Source: Lagopus muta (taxonomy: Eukaryota > Chordata > Aves > Galliformes > Phasianidae). From it: DNA of 64,000 nt. The position numbers and the translations under genes are program-made. The stretch covers positions 15,191,501-15,255,500 of the forward strand of contig NC_064447.1 in the NCBI RefSeq assembly GCF_023343835.1. Reading direction: 5' to 3'. The notes beneath the pieces were generated by a model. It made no database searches and was not told where the DNA came from. It saw only the letters and a program-made list of their open reading frames with translations. Of the stretch, positions 1-13,200 are shown piece after piece (the stretch's first letter is position 1; each line of letters begins with the position of its first letter).

Positions 1-2289
1 ACCTGAGTTATGCTCACAGGAGAGAACTGAGAATTGTTAAGCTCCATGAAAAAGTGTTAGATTTTCTTTGTGTTCCATTTGCTGTATAGAATATTTTTAT
101 AACAGTAGCAAACTGTATTAACCTTAGTTGTTACTTCACTGACTTCCAGAAAATCCAAAAATTGGAAACTTTGTATATCTGCTTGAGTGTATTGGAGAGG
201 TTGGGGTAAGTTCAAAGGGCTGCTTGGAACTTTCCTCAGTTTCCCTCACCTTTAAAGATATTGTGTTACAATGTCTTTTACTGCCCAGGGGAAATGAGCA
301 AGGTTACTTCAGTCTTCTGAATTTGTTCAAAAACATTTTGCTACAGGGACTGTGTGGGGTTTGTTGTCTGCTCGTGCTGTAAATCAGCATCGACTCCTAG
401 GTAGTAAGCCTATTTCAGCTAGATCCAAATTATTCGCTGTCCCCTCCCTCCCTCATGATCTAAATGTTGCTTAGACTGTTTCAGAACTTACAGGTCAAGT
501 GTTTTTCCTTGAATTACTGAGAGAGCCATTGTGTCTGCTCTGTAGTGGCAACTGCAGTGCTCATTCACTGGCTGATAAATTGCTTTGGAGAGCAGATACA
601 GCCAAAAGGTGCCGGGTAGTTCAGTTTTTGATCAGCCCAGCTGCTTCTTTGCCTCAGTAGTTACAGATGCAGTACTGCTGATGCGAAGATGAAGAGTGCA
701 GTGTGGCAACGCAGCTGTTTAAGAAGTAGAATTGCATCCCTTCTCTGGGGGGGTGATTTGTCTTAAAGTATACTTCAGGGCATTTGGTCATTTCCACATA
801 GAGCAAATGACAAATCTGAAACTTTAGACTCAGATTTTTCTTTTCTCATCTTGTTTGTGAGGTACCAGTGCCTAGAATAACCTGCCTTAACCTGAAATTC
901 TTTAGCAGAAGAAAGAAATTACTGAAGGGTGTTTCTTTTCATCACTTAGTGCCTGTTCTTTTTGAAATTGATAAGTCCTATTTTACTTGATTCCTTCACA
1001 ATGAACTCTCTTAGAGCAGTTTGTATTCCTTTCCTGCCTTGAAGGAGCAGTAGATGTCTTATGTAAGTCTGAGTCCTCTTGTAAAGCATCTACTACTTTG
1101 TGTATCAAAGTGACCAGAGTTTAATCAGTGGCTATGGCAATGAAGAATAGGTCTTGTCCCTGCTGCTGTGTGGTGTTAGTGCTGTATGGCATCCATACAC
1201 AAAATGTATTTATTTTTCTAGTTTGCTTAGATTATGAAAATTAACAGATGGACCTGCTTTCGGGAGTGCTACTCCTCAAGAGAATGAACTCTGTTCCCAT
1301 CCTTTTTAAACTACTTGTAGATCTTCTCTTTGTGAACAAGTACACAAACACTGTCATGTAACAAGTTTTTCACTGTGGAGAAACTTTGGGAGTAAAATCA
1401 GGGGCTTGCTCAAATGACATTGGATTGAAACTAATTCTGCACGTGTAAAATTAGCCTTGTGTTCATATTTAAATTCTGTGCCACCTGCTTACCATGCTTA
1501 AGTGGGACGCTTGATTTTTCCCAGTTCTCAAATGGCAATAATAATTCTTGCAAAGAATCTCAAAATAGTCTACTCTTCTGCTTTTACTTACTGTATCAAA
1601 GCTTTAAAAGAATGATTTGACCCTGTGGCACTGGGACTCTGGCATGCAGATCAGAAATGATATGATACAGAAGTGTAGGAAACCTTGCTCTGAATGCTTT
1701 CTTCTATGTTGCTGTGCCCTTTCTGCTGCTGCTGCTCATGGGGTGTTGTGCTCTGACCCACATTCACCCTGCCTGCAAGCTTTGTCATCTGGATCTCTTC
1801 CAGCTTTTCAGCATTGCTCCAGTTTATAGAAGTCTGCAGCAAATGCACAAACAGTGCTAAAGCAAAGAGGCTTAGAATCAGGTCCTTTTCTGCATGTTTT
1901 TGTTCTATTAAAGAACAAAAGAAAAACGGTCAAGCTGGTTTTCGTGTTTCTAAACATCAGTTAGATACTAACAGTTAAACCAGCAAGTGTTTCCAAAAAA
2001 GATGGATGGGGTATAATACTGTGAATAGAGAAATTGCTTCCTTTAAAATAAGATCTTATTCTAGTGTATCTTTGAGGGATAAGGAACTATTTTCTGAACT
2101 GGTATATTATTTTTACAACTTAGAAGGAGCACTCTTTGGAAGTATTCATGCCTGGAGACTATATTTAATGCTGCTGGGTGGTGGGTGGAAGTAGTCTTTT
2201 AAATACACTTTTTGAAAGAACGGTCCTTTGTATAAAAGTGTGGAAATTGGTTACAACAGTGTTCTTTGATAAACTTTTTTTCAATGCAG
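1..2289 (+). other. GSPT1: GSPT1 intron 1 (3' portion)
   Basis: No open frame here matches a known protein and no repeat stands out apart from a short CTG run near 1724. The next coding exon begins at 2290 with two bases of a split Gly codon, so this stretch is the downstream part of the intron after the long first exon. In the family that first exon carries the Gly/Ser-rich start and the PABP-binding PAM2 motifs, which must lie left of the window. Confidence 0.75.
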
Positions 2290-5200
2290 GTTTACCTGTA
2301 GAGACTTCTCCAGAAGAGCAGACAGCCTCCTGTGAAGGTAGTTTTTATGTTCTGACAACACAGTACAGCTGCATTAAATACAACTTAATGTGAATATTAC
2401 AGAGAATCTCACTTTTTAATGTATGTATGATCTTTTTCTAAAATTCATTCAGTGATTATTTAGTGTTAGAGCAGGCTCTGCAAATTACATAAGGTCCAAT
2501 TGGTTTTTTGAAGGCCATAAAGGTCGCGTGAAGCAGAACTTTTAAAACTGAATAAGGTTGTGTTAAATAGCATAGGGAAGTGCCCGAGCATCTGAACTAC
2601 ACGTTTATTAGTTTACTCTATTATTCTGTGTTCTTGATATTGTTGTGATAATCACACATACTTAATGATTCCTTTTTCCCCCTAGGTTCAAATGCTGCTG
2701 TTAACATGGAAATTTCAGAATCTGTTGGTAAGATGAAAGTAGTTCCATTTCACTATAATAGGTTTATAAAATAACCACAACTGTTTTGTTGTTGTGTTCT
2801 GTTGTTGTTGTTGTTTTTTGCTGAATCATTGCAAACAAAATTGAAGAGTACTTTACTGAGCCTTTGTGCCTTGGTCCTTTCTAATATTCATCAAGTCTTT
2901 ATGCTTAGATTAGCAAACTGACCACAAGTATGCACTGACAGATGCAGTTGGATTACATTGGAAAAAGCAGCAACATTTTATTCAGAAGTCATTTTCCATA
3001 TATGAAATGCAACATATGAAATGGTGATTAATGAAAAATGTTAGTAATATGAATAATCAGAACATGAAAATAGTCTCTTTCTCCTTTTATTTGTATGGCT
3101 TTTCAGGAAACTTAAACCATTATCCCTCCCTTTTTCTTTCTAAACATATTTTTCTATGGATTCAGACCAGCATGAATATGTGTTGATTTTCAGAAAATTT
3201 TTTTCCCCCAATAAAATTTTTGCTTTATTAAAACAGAAATCTTTTAATTGCCTGTGAAACAGTTTTCTGATATTAGCATATAAGATTGTCCAAAAACTCC
3301 TAGTAATAACTATTTCAGAAATGAGCATCTGCCTTTTCAACATAAAAAGATGTTATCAGACTTGATAATCAGTATCTTTTGATTGCATCTTGAGGATTGG
3401 GGCTGTTCTCAGTAGTCATTCCTTTTAGTTTCTTGATCTGGTTTAGTATATTTATTTGGTTAATTTTTAGTGGAAAATGGAGAGACAGAGATGTCCCCAG
3501 AAGAGTCATGGGATCATAAAGAAGAAACAAGTGAAGCAGAACAAGGAAGTGGTCCAGTAGTGGATGCAGGACCTTCAGAAGAAGGCACTCAGGAAATGAT
3601 GGAAGAGGAGGAGGAAATACCAAAACCGAAATCTGTGGTAGCACCACCAGGTGCTCCTAAAAAAGAGCATGTAAATGTAGTATTCATTGGGCATGTCGGT
3701 AAGTTGTAAGGATGGGAAGTAATGTATTGTATTGTGTATTATCTAGGAAGATTAGAAATTAATTCTGTTTTTCTGTTACAGCTATTCATCCTCCCTTGAG
3801 GTTAATAGGCGCATTCATCCTAATAAGGATGTTTTAGAAAAAGTAATTTAAAGCAGGTCTTTCAGGGGAAGACTGGCAAGGATGGGCTTGTCTGAGTTCT
3901 CTTGGACACAGTGGCGTTTGTGTTGATGATTTCTCAACTACTTGCTCTTCTGAATGCCAAAGTTACAAATCTGTGATAGTGACTCAAAGGACAGAATCAG
4001 AAAATGATGCTTCTTTTCTGTTTGTTATAAATGTTCTCAGGAGGTTCTTACTATTAATAATTGTTAATGAATTTAGAAATTTTCAGCAAATAAAAAATTA
4101 TGTAACTATAAACAACAGATCAACTTAATACAAGCCTGAAACCTGTAGCATAACATCCCATTTGAATAGTTTCAACAAGCTCCAGAAAAATCTTGTGATA
4201 TCAGAAGTACAAAAGGACTATTGAATCATGGGTCCTATATTTTTACATGTGGAATCTCTTAGCACTTTAAGTGTTGTAACTTAGTCTTCAGGTAAATTCA
4301 GAGCAGAGTTGCACAAAAGTGAGGCAGTGGTCAGAGGTACATCCCTATTTTAAGGGCAGCCTCTAGAAATTAGTAGAAGAGTGAAGGGTAGCAAGGAAAG
4401 TGGTTTTGCAAGAGCTTCATACGCAAGTTTACCCCATGCTGTTGCTGGTCCCTTTTGTTGAGTTTTCGTTAGTTACAAATGATGCTATGTTGATATGTAT
4501 TAAAGCATTATTTTTTTATTTATTGTGAATGAATTGACAGTTAACTCATGGAAAAAAGGGAAACAGAGATGCTTCAAAAAATCAGTTGGATTAAATCTAG
4601 GAATTGTATCTTTGGAAGCAAGTTAGATGACTTTGATCATAATTGCTTTCTCTTTTCCCCTAGGATTTTATTTTAAATTGTGAATGACTTAACATTTTTA
4701 TGTTTGTTTTTTTGTTTAAGATGCTGGCAAGTCAACTATTGGAGGACAAATAATGTAAGGAAACTCAAATGAAATTTTTAGATTTGCTGTTCTGTTTTGT
4801 GAATTATAATGCATTAAGTAAAATAAGTTATGTTCTTTCTGAAGTTAATCAGCAGACTAATATTTTTTTTATGATGAAGCATCACTCTGTTTATTGTCTT
4901 TGAAGGTTTTTGATTTCAGCTGATCTAACCTTAAGAGTTTCAATTTATGGAAACAACTGCAAAAGCATGCATTATTAAATGGGGGAAAGACCCTCAATGC
5001 TTTTTTTTTTTTTTTTTTTTTCAGAATGAGACTATTTTTCATTATGCTTCTTAAATTATTTGTGTTTGTTAACTTCATCCTTTTCATGAGAATTTAAAAA
5101 AAAAAAAATTGCTTATTCCCTGTGTTAACACTGGCAGGCTTAACTTGATTTAATTTGATTTTAATCAGATTTAATTGGATTTAAAATGTAAAATTAAAAT

Positions 5201-7227
5201 GGTAATTTAAAAAGTCTATTTTAAAAATAGTGCATAGAAAATGCAGTATTTTATGGTATATAAGTAAATAAGTGCAGCTTGATCTTTATGGTTTGTCAGA
5301 AACAAGAAATGGAATGTGGTGCATGAAGAAATAAATGCTATCCTGCTGATGTGAAGTATTTCTAGGATTTTAAAGTAATTTTCTCAGCATAGGAGAGAGG
5401 TCTTTGTCTTGGCATTTTCATCTTGTTTTGTTTTAACAAAATTGGAATGTTGGAGCTGTCATGCTGCGTTTAACCTTGTAGTTCGTACAAGAGCAAATTA
5501 GCGTTTTGTTGTCTGACTGTTTGTTCTCCATGTACGAGGAAATTTCTGTTCTTAATGCTCCTACCGGTGTGCTGGGCTCCTGAACGGCTTGTTGGGCTTT
5601 GTTTTGTTAGATTTTTTGGTAGGAATTTTTCTGTGGTCTTTCATTTTTATAGAACATCACTTTGTTATAGGGGGCTGGGAAGGAAAAGGGTGCATGCCAA
5701 GATTGTCATTAGTGTTCTATTTACTGTTGCTGATTTTTCCATTGTAAACTAAGCAGATTACCATTATTAGAAGATAAGTTGGAAGTATGTGAGTGAAAAA
5801 GCTGAATGTTGTGATGTTTTAAAACTGTACGCTCCTCATCAACCTGTTTTGGTAACTGAAAGTTCTCTGCTAAAATAATAGATTACTTTCTATGTGTAGA
5901 AAGAACGAGACAAAAAAGTATTTTCCTTTAAATTTTAGAGATGTTTCACTTCATTCTTTTTCTTAGTTTCTCCTATCTCCAATATGTAAATATCAGATGT
6001 AGTTTCTTTTCAAGACTTGTTACTGCAGAGCATTATACATGTAAGCTTACAAAAGATATTTATCTGTCATAAAGCAGTGATGGTGTACTTCCTACAAATA
6101 ACTGTGTGGCCTCTTCTGGAGAAAAAAATCCACTGTTATTCACATCAGATTGATCCAATTCTTCAAAATAATCTGTAGGAATAGTATAACTAACTATTTG
6201 GAACTACATTCCTGTTTATGTAAAATTACTTTTTTTTTTTCCCTCCCTCTTTAGGTATTTGACAGGAATGGTTGATAAAAGAACACTTGAAAAATATGAA
6301 AGAGAAGCTAAAGAAAAAAACAGAGAAACCTGGTATGAAACTGATTGAAGATAATAGCATCCTGTTTTCTTTGCATTGTGATGAAAATGAGAGTTTTTTC
6401 ATCTCTGTTCCTATTGGACTTGCTTCTTGCTGAAATGGGTTTGGACTGGGAGGGGAGGAACCTCTTGTTTTCTTCCAGCACTGCTTTATCCAGGGCTATG
6501 TTGAACAGTGCAATTCACATTGAAACAGGTTTTATTGCTTTTTATTTTCCCTTTTTATCTTTTTTTTTTTTTTATCTTAGAACCATGCCTAGTTGTCTGG
6601 TAAAAGGAATACAAAGCAGATGCTTTTTTCAAACATCTTTTGTGTTTATTCAATTTGTGTCTTTCACCTGTAAACAGCAGAGAGGGACCTAAAAGATTGA
6701 GATCAAAATTGTCAGTGTAGAAGGTACGAGAAAAGATCAAGTGGATAGTTCTGGCATTAACATTTATTTGTATGAAAAATGAGAGAGCACATGGGGTCTA
6801 GTGTTCTGAAGTTTCTACCAGGCAAGACGATGCTGTCATGTATAGATTTTTGGGGTCTTGTTTGTAGTGTGTTTTTTCTTTGTTTGTTTATTGTATACAC
6901 ACACGGAGCATGTATGGCAGCCTGTGTTCTCTGTCAAACATCTCCTGGAAAATTGATTTTACTTCGAACCTTTTCATTTTTAGCTGTCACAGGGAAATGG
7001 GGAGTTGGAACAGCAGCAGCCAAAAACTTTCTTAGCAAGAGAACAGCAGTGGAACTCTCTAGGAGTGGGCATTGACCTGAATTAACTGTATTATATGAGA
7101 GGGGTAGAAAGGGTGTCGTGTGTTATTTTTTATCAAGCAAGCATAATTTCCCCTGTTGGAATTTGGCCATGATAATGAGTATTTAGGAACATTTCTAAAT
7201 ATTGATGGCCAACTTGGACACAGATTT

Positions 7228-7275
<48 letters not shown>

Positions 7276-10200
7276 AGTAGCAATTGAACACTATTTTTAT
7301 TCCTTAAAGTACATCCTGATATACAACAGAAAATACTGCGCGTCTGTCGTTACTGGAGATCTTGTTTTGCATGTTGAGAGTCTTGAAACTTGAACAATCT
7401 CACTTTATGATTTAAAAAATAAATACACTTCAGTGCAGTTCAAATTTCAAAGATACATTTCCTTTCTTAAAAACCAAAGTGCAAAAGAAGCTTTGTTATC
7501 CAGTTACCATGCATTGGTTTCCTGTTTGACTTCTGTAAGCTGAGAAAAACTTGACCTGTAACTTGACTGAAATCTTCCAGCCATGGTTTACAACAGCATA
7601 AGATCATGTGCACTGTTGCTATCTAGCTCACTATGTAGACTTCAGTGAGTAACAAAAAACCTAGCTTCTCCCTAGGGAAGAGTGTGATTGTGTAACTGTA
7701 ATTCCCAGTATTTAGTGCATCCTCTGACTCCTGTTCATTGAGCTGAACATAATGTCTGTGAGTTACATGGTCCCTGAAGTTCCATCTCTTGATTACTGCT
7801 CAGCTGAGTTAGCAACTATCTCTTTAGAAATCATCAAGACAATAGAAAAGTTAAACTAAGCTGCAGTTAACACTTAAAAATAACTGTTTTTAAGCCAGTT
7901 CAATTATTACTACTTATTGAGTGTTACTTGGATTCTCTCTCTTCTGTTCATCGATTTTTTTTTTTTTTTTAAATATTTTTATTTTTAAATCCTGAAATAA
8001 AAATCTTTTTTTTTGACAGTTTATTCTTCACTTCGTTTGTCTAAACTTAACTCCAACATCTATTTCAGCCAACTTCTGCTTAATTTTGAAGCAAAAAAAT
8101 ACTTGCAAATCAGAACTGTTAATCATGTTCAAAAAGGGAATGGTTTTGTGTTCGATCCACACAAGTTTGTTTTTCAAACTTGAGGGAAGCTCAGTGCTGT
8201 AGTATTTGCGGTTAGATCATACCTGGAGAACTTAGGAATTGAAAACCGTTGTTCAGAATTGCACAGGTTTATGTGTAGGACAGCTAGCACTGGGCAGTAA
8301 AACTCAAATAACATTCTAAAAAGTCACTATTGGTGTTGAAAATGCTTTAGTTTGGTAGTGTTTATGTGATTAAGAATTGTTAAGGGAAAAAGAAATTTTA
8401 TGATAAGCAAATGTTCATACTTAAATAAAAATTAATATAAAAACAATGTGTTTTTTGTAGGTACCTTTCATGGGCCCTAGACACAAACCAAGAAGAACGT
8501 GACAAAGGTAAAACAGTGGAAGTAGGTCGTGCCTACTTTGAAACTGAGAAGAAACACTTCACTATTCTAGATGCTCCTGGGCATAAGAGCTTTGTTCCAA
8601 ATATGATTGGTGGAGCTTCTCAAGCTGATCTTGCAGTGCTGGTAAGGTCAAATTAGGCTGTTCTGTTTTGGATGTATTGTGGAATTTTGCTTTTGACTTA
8701 CTTTATTTACTCATTTGGTTGGCTAAAGTAGCCAAAATTTAAAAATCTGAAGTATCTTTTGGAGTAACTGAAGAGCTTTTTAAAATAGTTCACAATTACC
8801 GTGTGGTTTTTATATACATTAGTGCAGAAACTGATGGATAATATTCAGGCTATACCAGTATATTTTCCAAGCTTTTATCAATTTTGACTACCAAAGTTAT
8901 TTTGGATTAAGGTAATATTGTCCATTGTCTGTTGTTCTACTGAGAGAACTGTAGAGCTTATTATTAAAATATGCACTCTTAACTAGGTTATTTCTGCAAG
9001 AAAAGGAGAGTTTGAAACTGGATTTGAAAAAGGTGGACAGACGAGAGAACATGCCATGTTAGCAAAAACAGCAGGTGTAAAACATTTAATAGTTCTTATT
9101 AATAAAATGGATGATCCAACTGTAAACTGGAGTAATGAAAGGTGAGTTTAACATAACAATGAAAATGTCATCAAAAGATATCAAAATAAGCTATTTTTTA
9201 ACTTATTTTGTCTTTTTTTTTTTTTTCTGGAAACCTTGAAACTTTATACTGAACTTGAGAGGAAATTTTGCTTTCTGTAGTTTAATTTGCCAGTTCTTGA
9301 TTGCTTGGCCATGTGTCTGTTAAACTCCTAGCTTAGGTTTGGTGAGAACAGCATTTCCCTAGAGATGTTTTTGTAGTGATGGCTTACAGTTCTTCCTGCA
9401 ATAAGAATAGCTGTCAGAGTACCTGTCATGCTGTCAAGAATCATGAAAGTTTTTGAGGAAAGCTATCAGGGATTATGCAACCTTACATCAGTTTGGTGTG
9501 CTACTTGAATAAGGCAAGGCCAATTGTTCTCTCTTGGTTGTGCCCCAACCTTCCTAGAATTTTTGACGTTACTGAATTCAGCAGAAACCAAAGGGAACAA
9601 GCATAATAGAAACAGCATTGTCTTGTGAAATGATATAGAATACGGGAAGAAACAAAGACATCAGTAGCATGAAAGCCTGCAGAATGATCTCAGTAGCTAT
9701 CTACTTTGTCTGTCCTGGTATCTTGCCCTGTGCCTCTTGCTTAAAAGTTTATCTGGTATGTGCTGCTGTTTATCCATCCATTAATTGGTCAGTGGGAGAA
9801 AACTAGTTGTGCTCTATGGAGCAGAGGAATAAGGGAAATAGGCACTACTCAGTTGTACTGAAAGACTGGGGAGAAAATGCAGTTAGCCCACTGAGATTTA
9901 TTAGTTTTGCTGTTTACAAAATAACTGCTGAGAATTTAAATAAGGCTGATTTTGTTGTTATGTCATGTTTGAAAAATTCAAGTTTTGATGTACTGCTCAT
10001 TTCAAATAGATACGAGGAATGTAAAGAGAAACTGGTTCCATTTTTGAAGAAAGTTGGCTTTAATCCCAAGAAAGATATTCATTTCATGCCCTGCTCAGGA
10101 CTCACTGGAGCAAATCTTAAGGAACAGTCTGAATTCTGTCCTTGGTATATGTATGTATCTTAAATTCAATGGCTTGCATATTAGTTACATTTCAATAGGA

Positions 10201-13200
10201 ATAAATGCTACAGTGAAAGTTGGAAGTATAGCTTGGCGTATTATATCTGTGTTTAAGAATTATTGGCTGAAGTACTTGAGGAAGTATGAGTATGGCAGGA
10301 AGAACATGGAGCCCATGTAATTAACTGAACATGAAAGCCATAAAAGGTTGGAGTTAGCAGATTCTGTAAAAGTATTAGTATTTATTAAATTTTGCCTTTG
10401 TGGAATTAAATGCCTTACTACCATTTCAGATTATCAGTGATTGCATACGTTGCTAGGATGAGTAACTGTTTTGATGTGAAGTTTGCTTGAAACTGTATTA
10501 TAATTAGTGACAAGCCACAAATAGGAGTACTAGACATCATATTTTCCAGTATACTTGATAGCAGTTAAAACATTAACAAAAATCATATTTGAAACTATCT
10601 GATGGGTTTTGACTATTCAAAACATACTAAGTGTATTGAGCAGGATTGTCAAGGGAATAATGTGTAAAATATACCTAAAATGTTACATAACCATGTGCAC
10701 TTCCTAGGTATAAAGTGTTAGCTTGGGCGATGTGAACACTAATGATGGGATGTTATGATGGATACAGCTATCTATTAGAGGGCACAGTGATCAACAATAA
10801 CATATGAAAATATTTCCCTTTGCATTTATTCACTCTGAGTATTTTTTTAAAATAGATGGGTGCTTGTATAATTAAAATTAATGCCTTCTGCTTTTAGTGG
10901 ATTACCATTCATTCCATATCTGGATAACTTGCCAAACTTCAACCGTTCAGCTGACGGACCAATCAGACTGCCAATTGTGGATAAATATAAGGTACAAATT
11001 AAAATGATAGTATTGAAAAGATAAGTGGTTTATTTTCAGAAAGCAGTAAATTGACTATTGTTTTTCTAGAGGGTATTGTTTTGTCTTTCCAACTGTGGAA
11101 TAATGACAGAGACATTAAGACTCCTAATCTGTAATGTTTTGTGAGAACAGTTTCCAAAACATCAAGTATTGCTGTGCTCTATAACTTCATAGGGTTAAGT
11201 AATTACACTTTTCTAAGTATTATAAAGCAGACTCTTGAGGAAAAAAATGATTTTAATTTTTAATGTACCAATTTATTTTCATGAAGGATATGGGCACTGT
11301 GGTCCTTGGAAAGCTGGAATCAGGCTCAATTTGCAAAGGACAACAGCTTGTGATGATGCCAAACAAGGTATGGTAAGGTTTAGATATTTAGAAAATATTT
11401 CTACTCTGAAAACAGCTTGATTCTTAAATGTATTCATTCACTACTTTTAAATCAGAACAATTTCTATTCAGTTGAGAGGAATTAAAGACTCAAGTAACAA
11501 CTGACGTTCCTAGGTGTACACATACATGTATGTGTGTCATTCATTTCCTTAGCATTCATAATTCACATTATATCTTTTTTTTGTAAACTAAATCACTAGT
11601 GCTACAAACAAACAGTTTATTTAAAGTGTTTTGTGTTGTATTTATTAGAGGGCCCACAAAAAACCTAAGGATGGCTCTAGTTAAGAGTAGGTTATGTAGG
11701 TAGGCTGCTGTTACTTAATGTAAAATTGTTATTTGAAATCATTGTGTTGACCTGAAGAGAATATAAAAATGAAGAATTTGAAAATATAGTTTGGGAGATA
11801 GAGAAGACTAGTGTACTAAAATAATGGTTGTGTTTGCTTCCCTTACTGAACCTTACCTCCCTTCCCTTTCCTTCCCTTCTTACAAAAAAAGCGAAAAGGA
11901 AATTTTGCTCTTAACTATTTGTCATCTTGTTTAACCTGGCACTTTTTCCAGTTCTATACACTGAGGCAGTTTGCTATAAAATGTCTTGATACTCAAATGT
12001 ACAACACATCTATAGCTAACTGAAAGCTGGTATTTCTTAATCAAAGTATCACAGAATCAACAGAATCACCTGGGTTGGAAGGGACCCCAAGGATCATGTA
12101 GTTCCAACCCCCCTGCCTAGCAGGGCCACCAAACATACACATTCAGATCAGGTTGCCCAGGACCCTGTCCAACCTGGCCTTGAACACGTCCAAGGACGGG
12201 GCATCCACAACCTCCCTGGGCAGCCCGTTCCAGGGCCTAACCACTCTCCTAGTAAAGAACTTCCCCCTAACATCCAACCTAAATCTTCCCTCCTTCAACT
12301 TAAAACCATTTCCCCTAGTCCTGCTGTTGTCAGCCCTCTTGAAGAGTTTACTCCCCTCCTGGGTGTAGGTTCCCTTCAGGTATTGATAGGCTGCAATGAG
12401 GTCACCCCGCAGCCTTCTTTTCTCCAGGCTGAACAAGCCCAACTCCCTCAGCCTGTCCTCATAGGGGAGGTGCTCCAGCCCCCTGATCATCTTAGTCACC
12501 CTCCTCTGGACCCTTTCCAAAATCTCTCTGTCTGTCTTGTACTGAGGGCTCCACACCTGGACACAGTACTCCAGATGGGGCCTCACAAGAGCCGAGTAGA
12601 GAGGGACAATCACCTCCCTGTCCCTGCTGACCACCCCTCTCCTGATGGAGCCCAGGATCCCATTTGCCTTTCGAGCTGCCAGAGCGCACTGCTGGCTCAT
12701 GTTCAGTCTCTCGTCCATCAGGACCCCCAGGTCCTTCTCTGCCGAGCTGCTCTCAAGGACCACTCCTCCCAGCCTCTACAGGTGCCTGGGGTTCTTCCGG
12801 CCCAAATGCAAAACCTTGCACTTTGCCATGTTGAACCTCATTAGGTTCACCCGAGCCCAGCTTTCCAGCCTGTTGAGGTCCCTCTGAAAGTACGTCAGCT
12901 TCAGTAAGATTACTTAAGATCACTTAAGCTTTCTTAAGGTCGTTTAACAGACAACAGCTTTTTATAAAACTACTGCTTGTTATTTTGGGGTTGAGTGGAG
13001 AAAATAAGAGATTCTAAATGTGTTTAACCAAACTATTAGAGAATTTTTATTCAGGAAATATCCAGTGTTTTTAATGACATTCTTCTTTTATTAGTTGCTT
13101 TTGCAGTTAATGAGTATTTAACCTAAGCTTCAGGAACTTTTTCTGAAAAAGCTCCTATGTTTTATATTGGCTAGTAACACACACACACACAATTAGAAGA

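Noticed and set aside
3920-3960. Another GATGAT ... CTGA pair in a GSPT1 intron
   Set aside because: Far too short for a C/D snoRNA and without a closing stem.
9807-10163. 118-codon frame as a separate small gene
   Set aside because: Its second half is GSPT1 exon 10010-10150; the first half is intron read-through.
12143-12763. 206-codon minus-strand open frame as a host gene
   Set aside because: It is the C-terminal part of a CR1 LINE ORF2, bounded by CR1 3' sequence.
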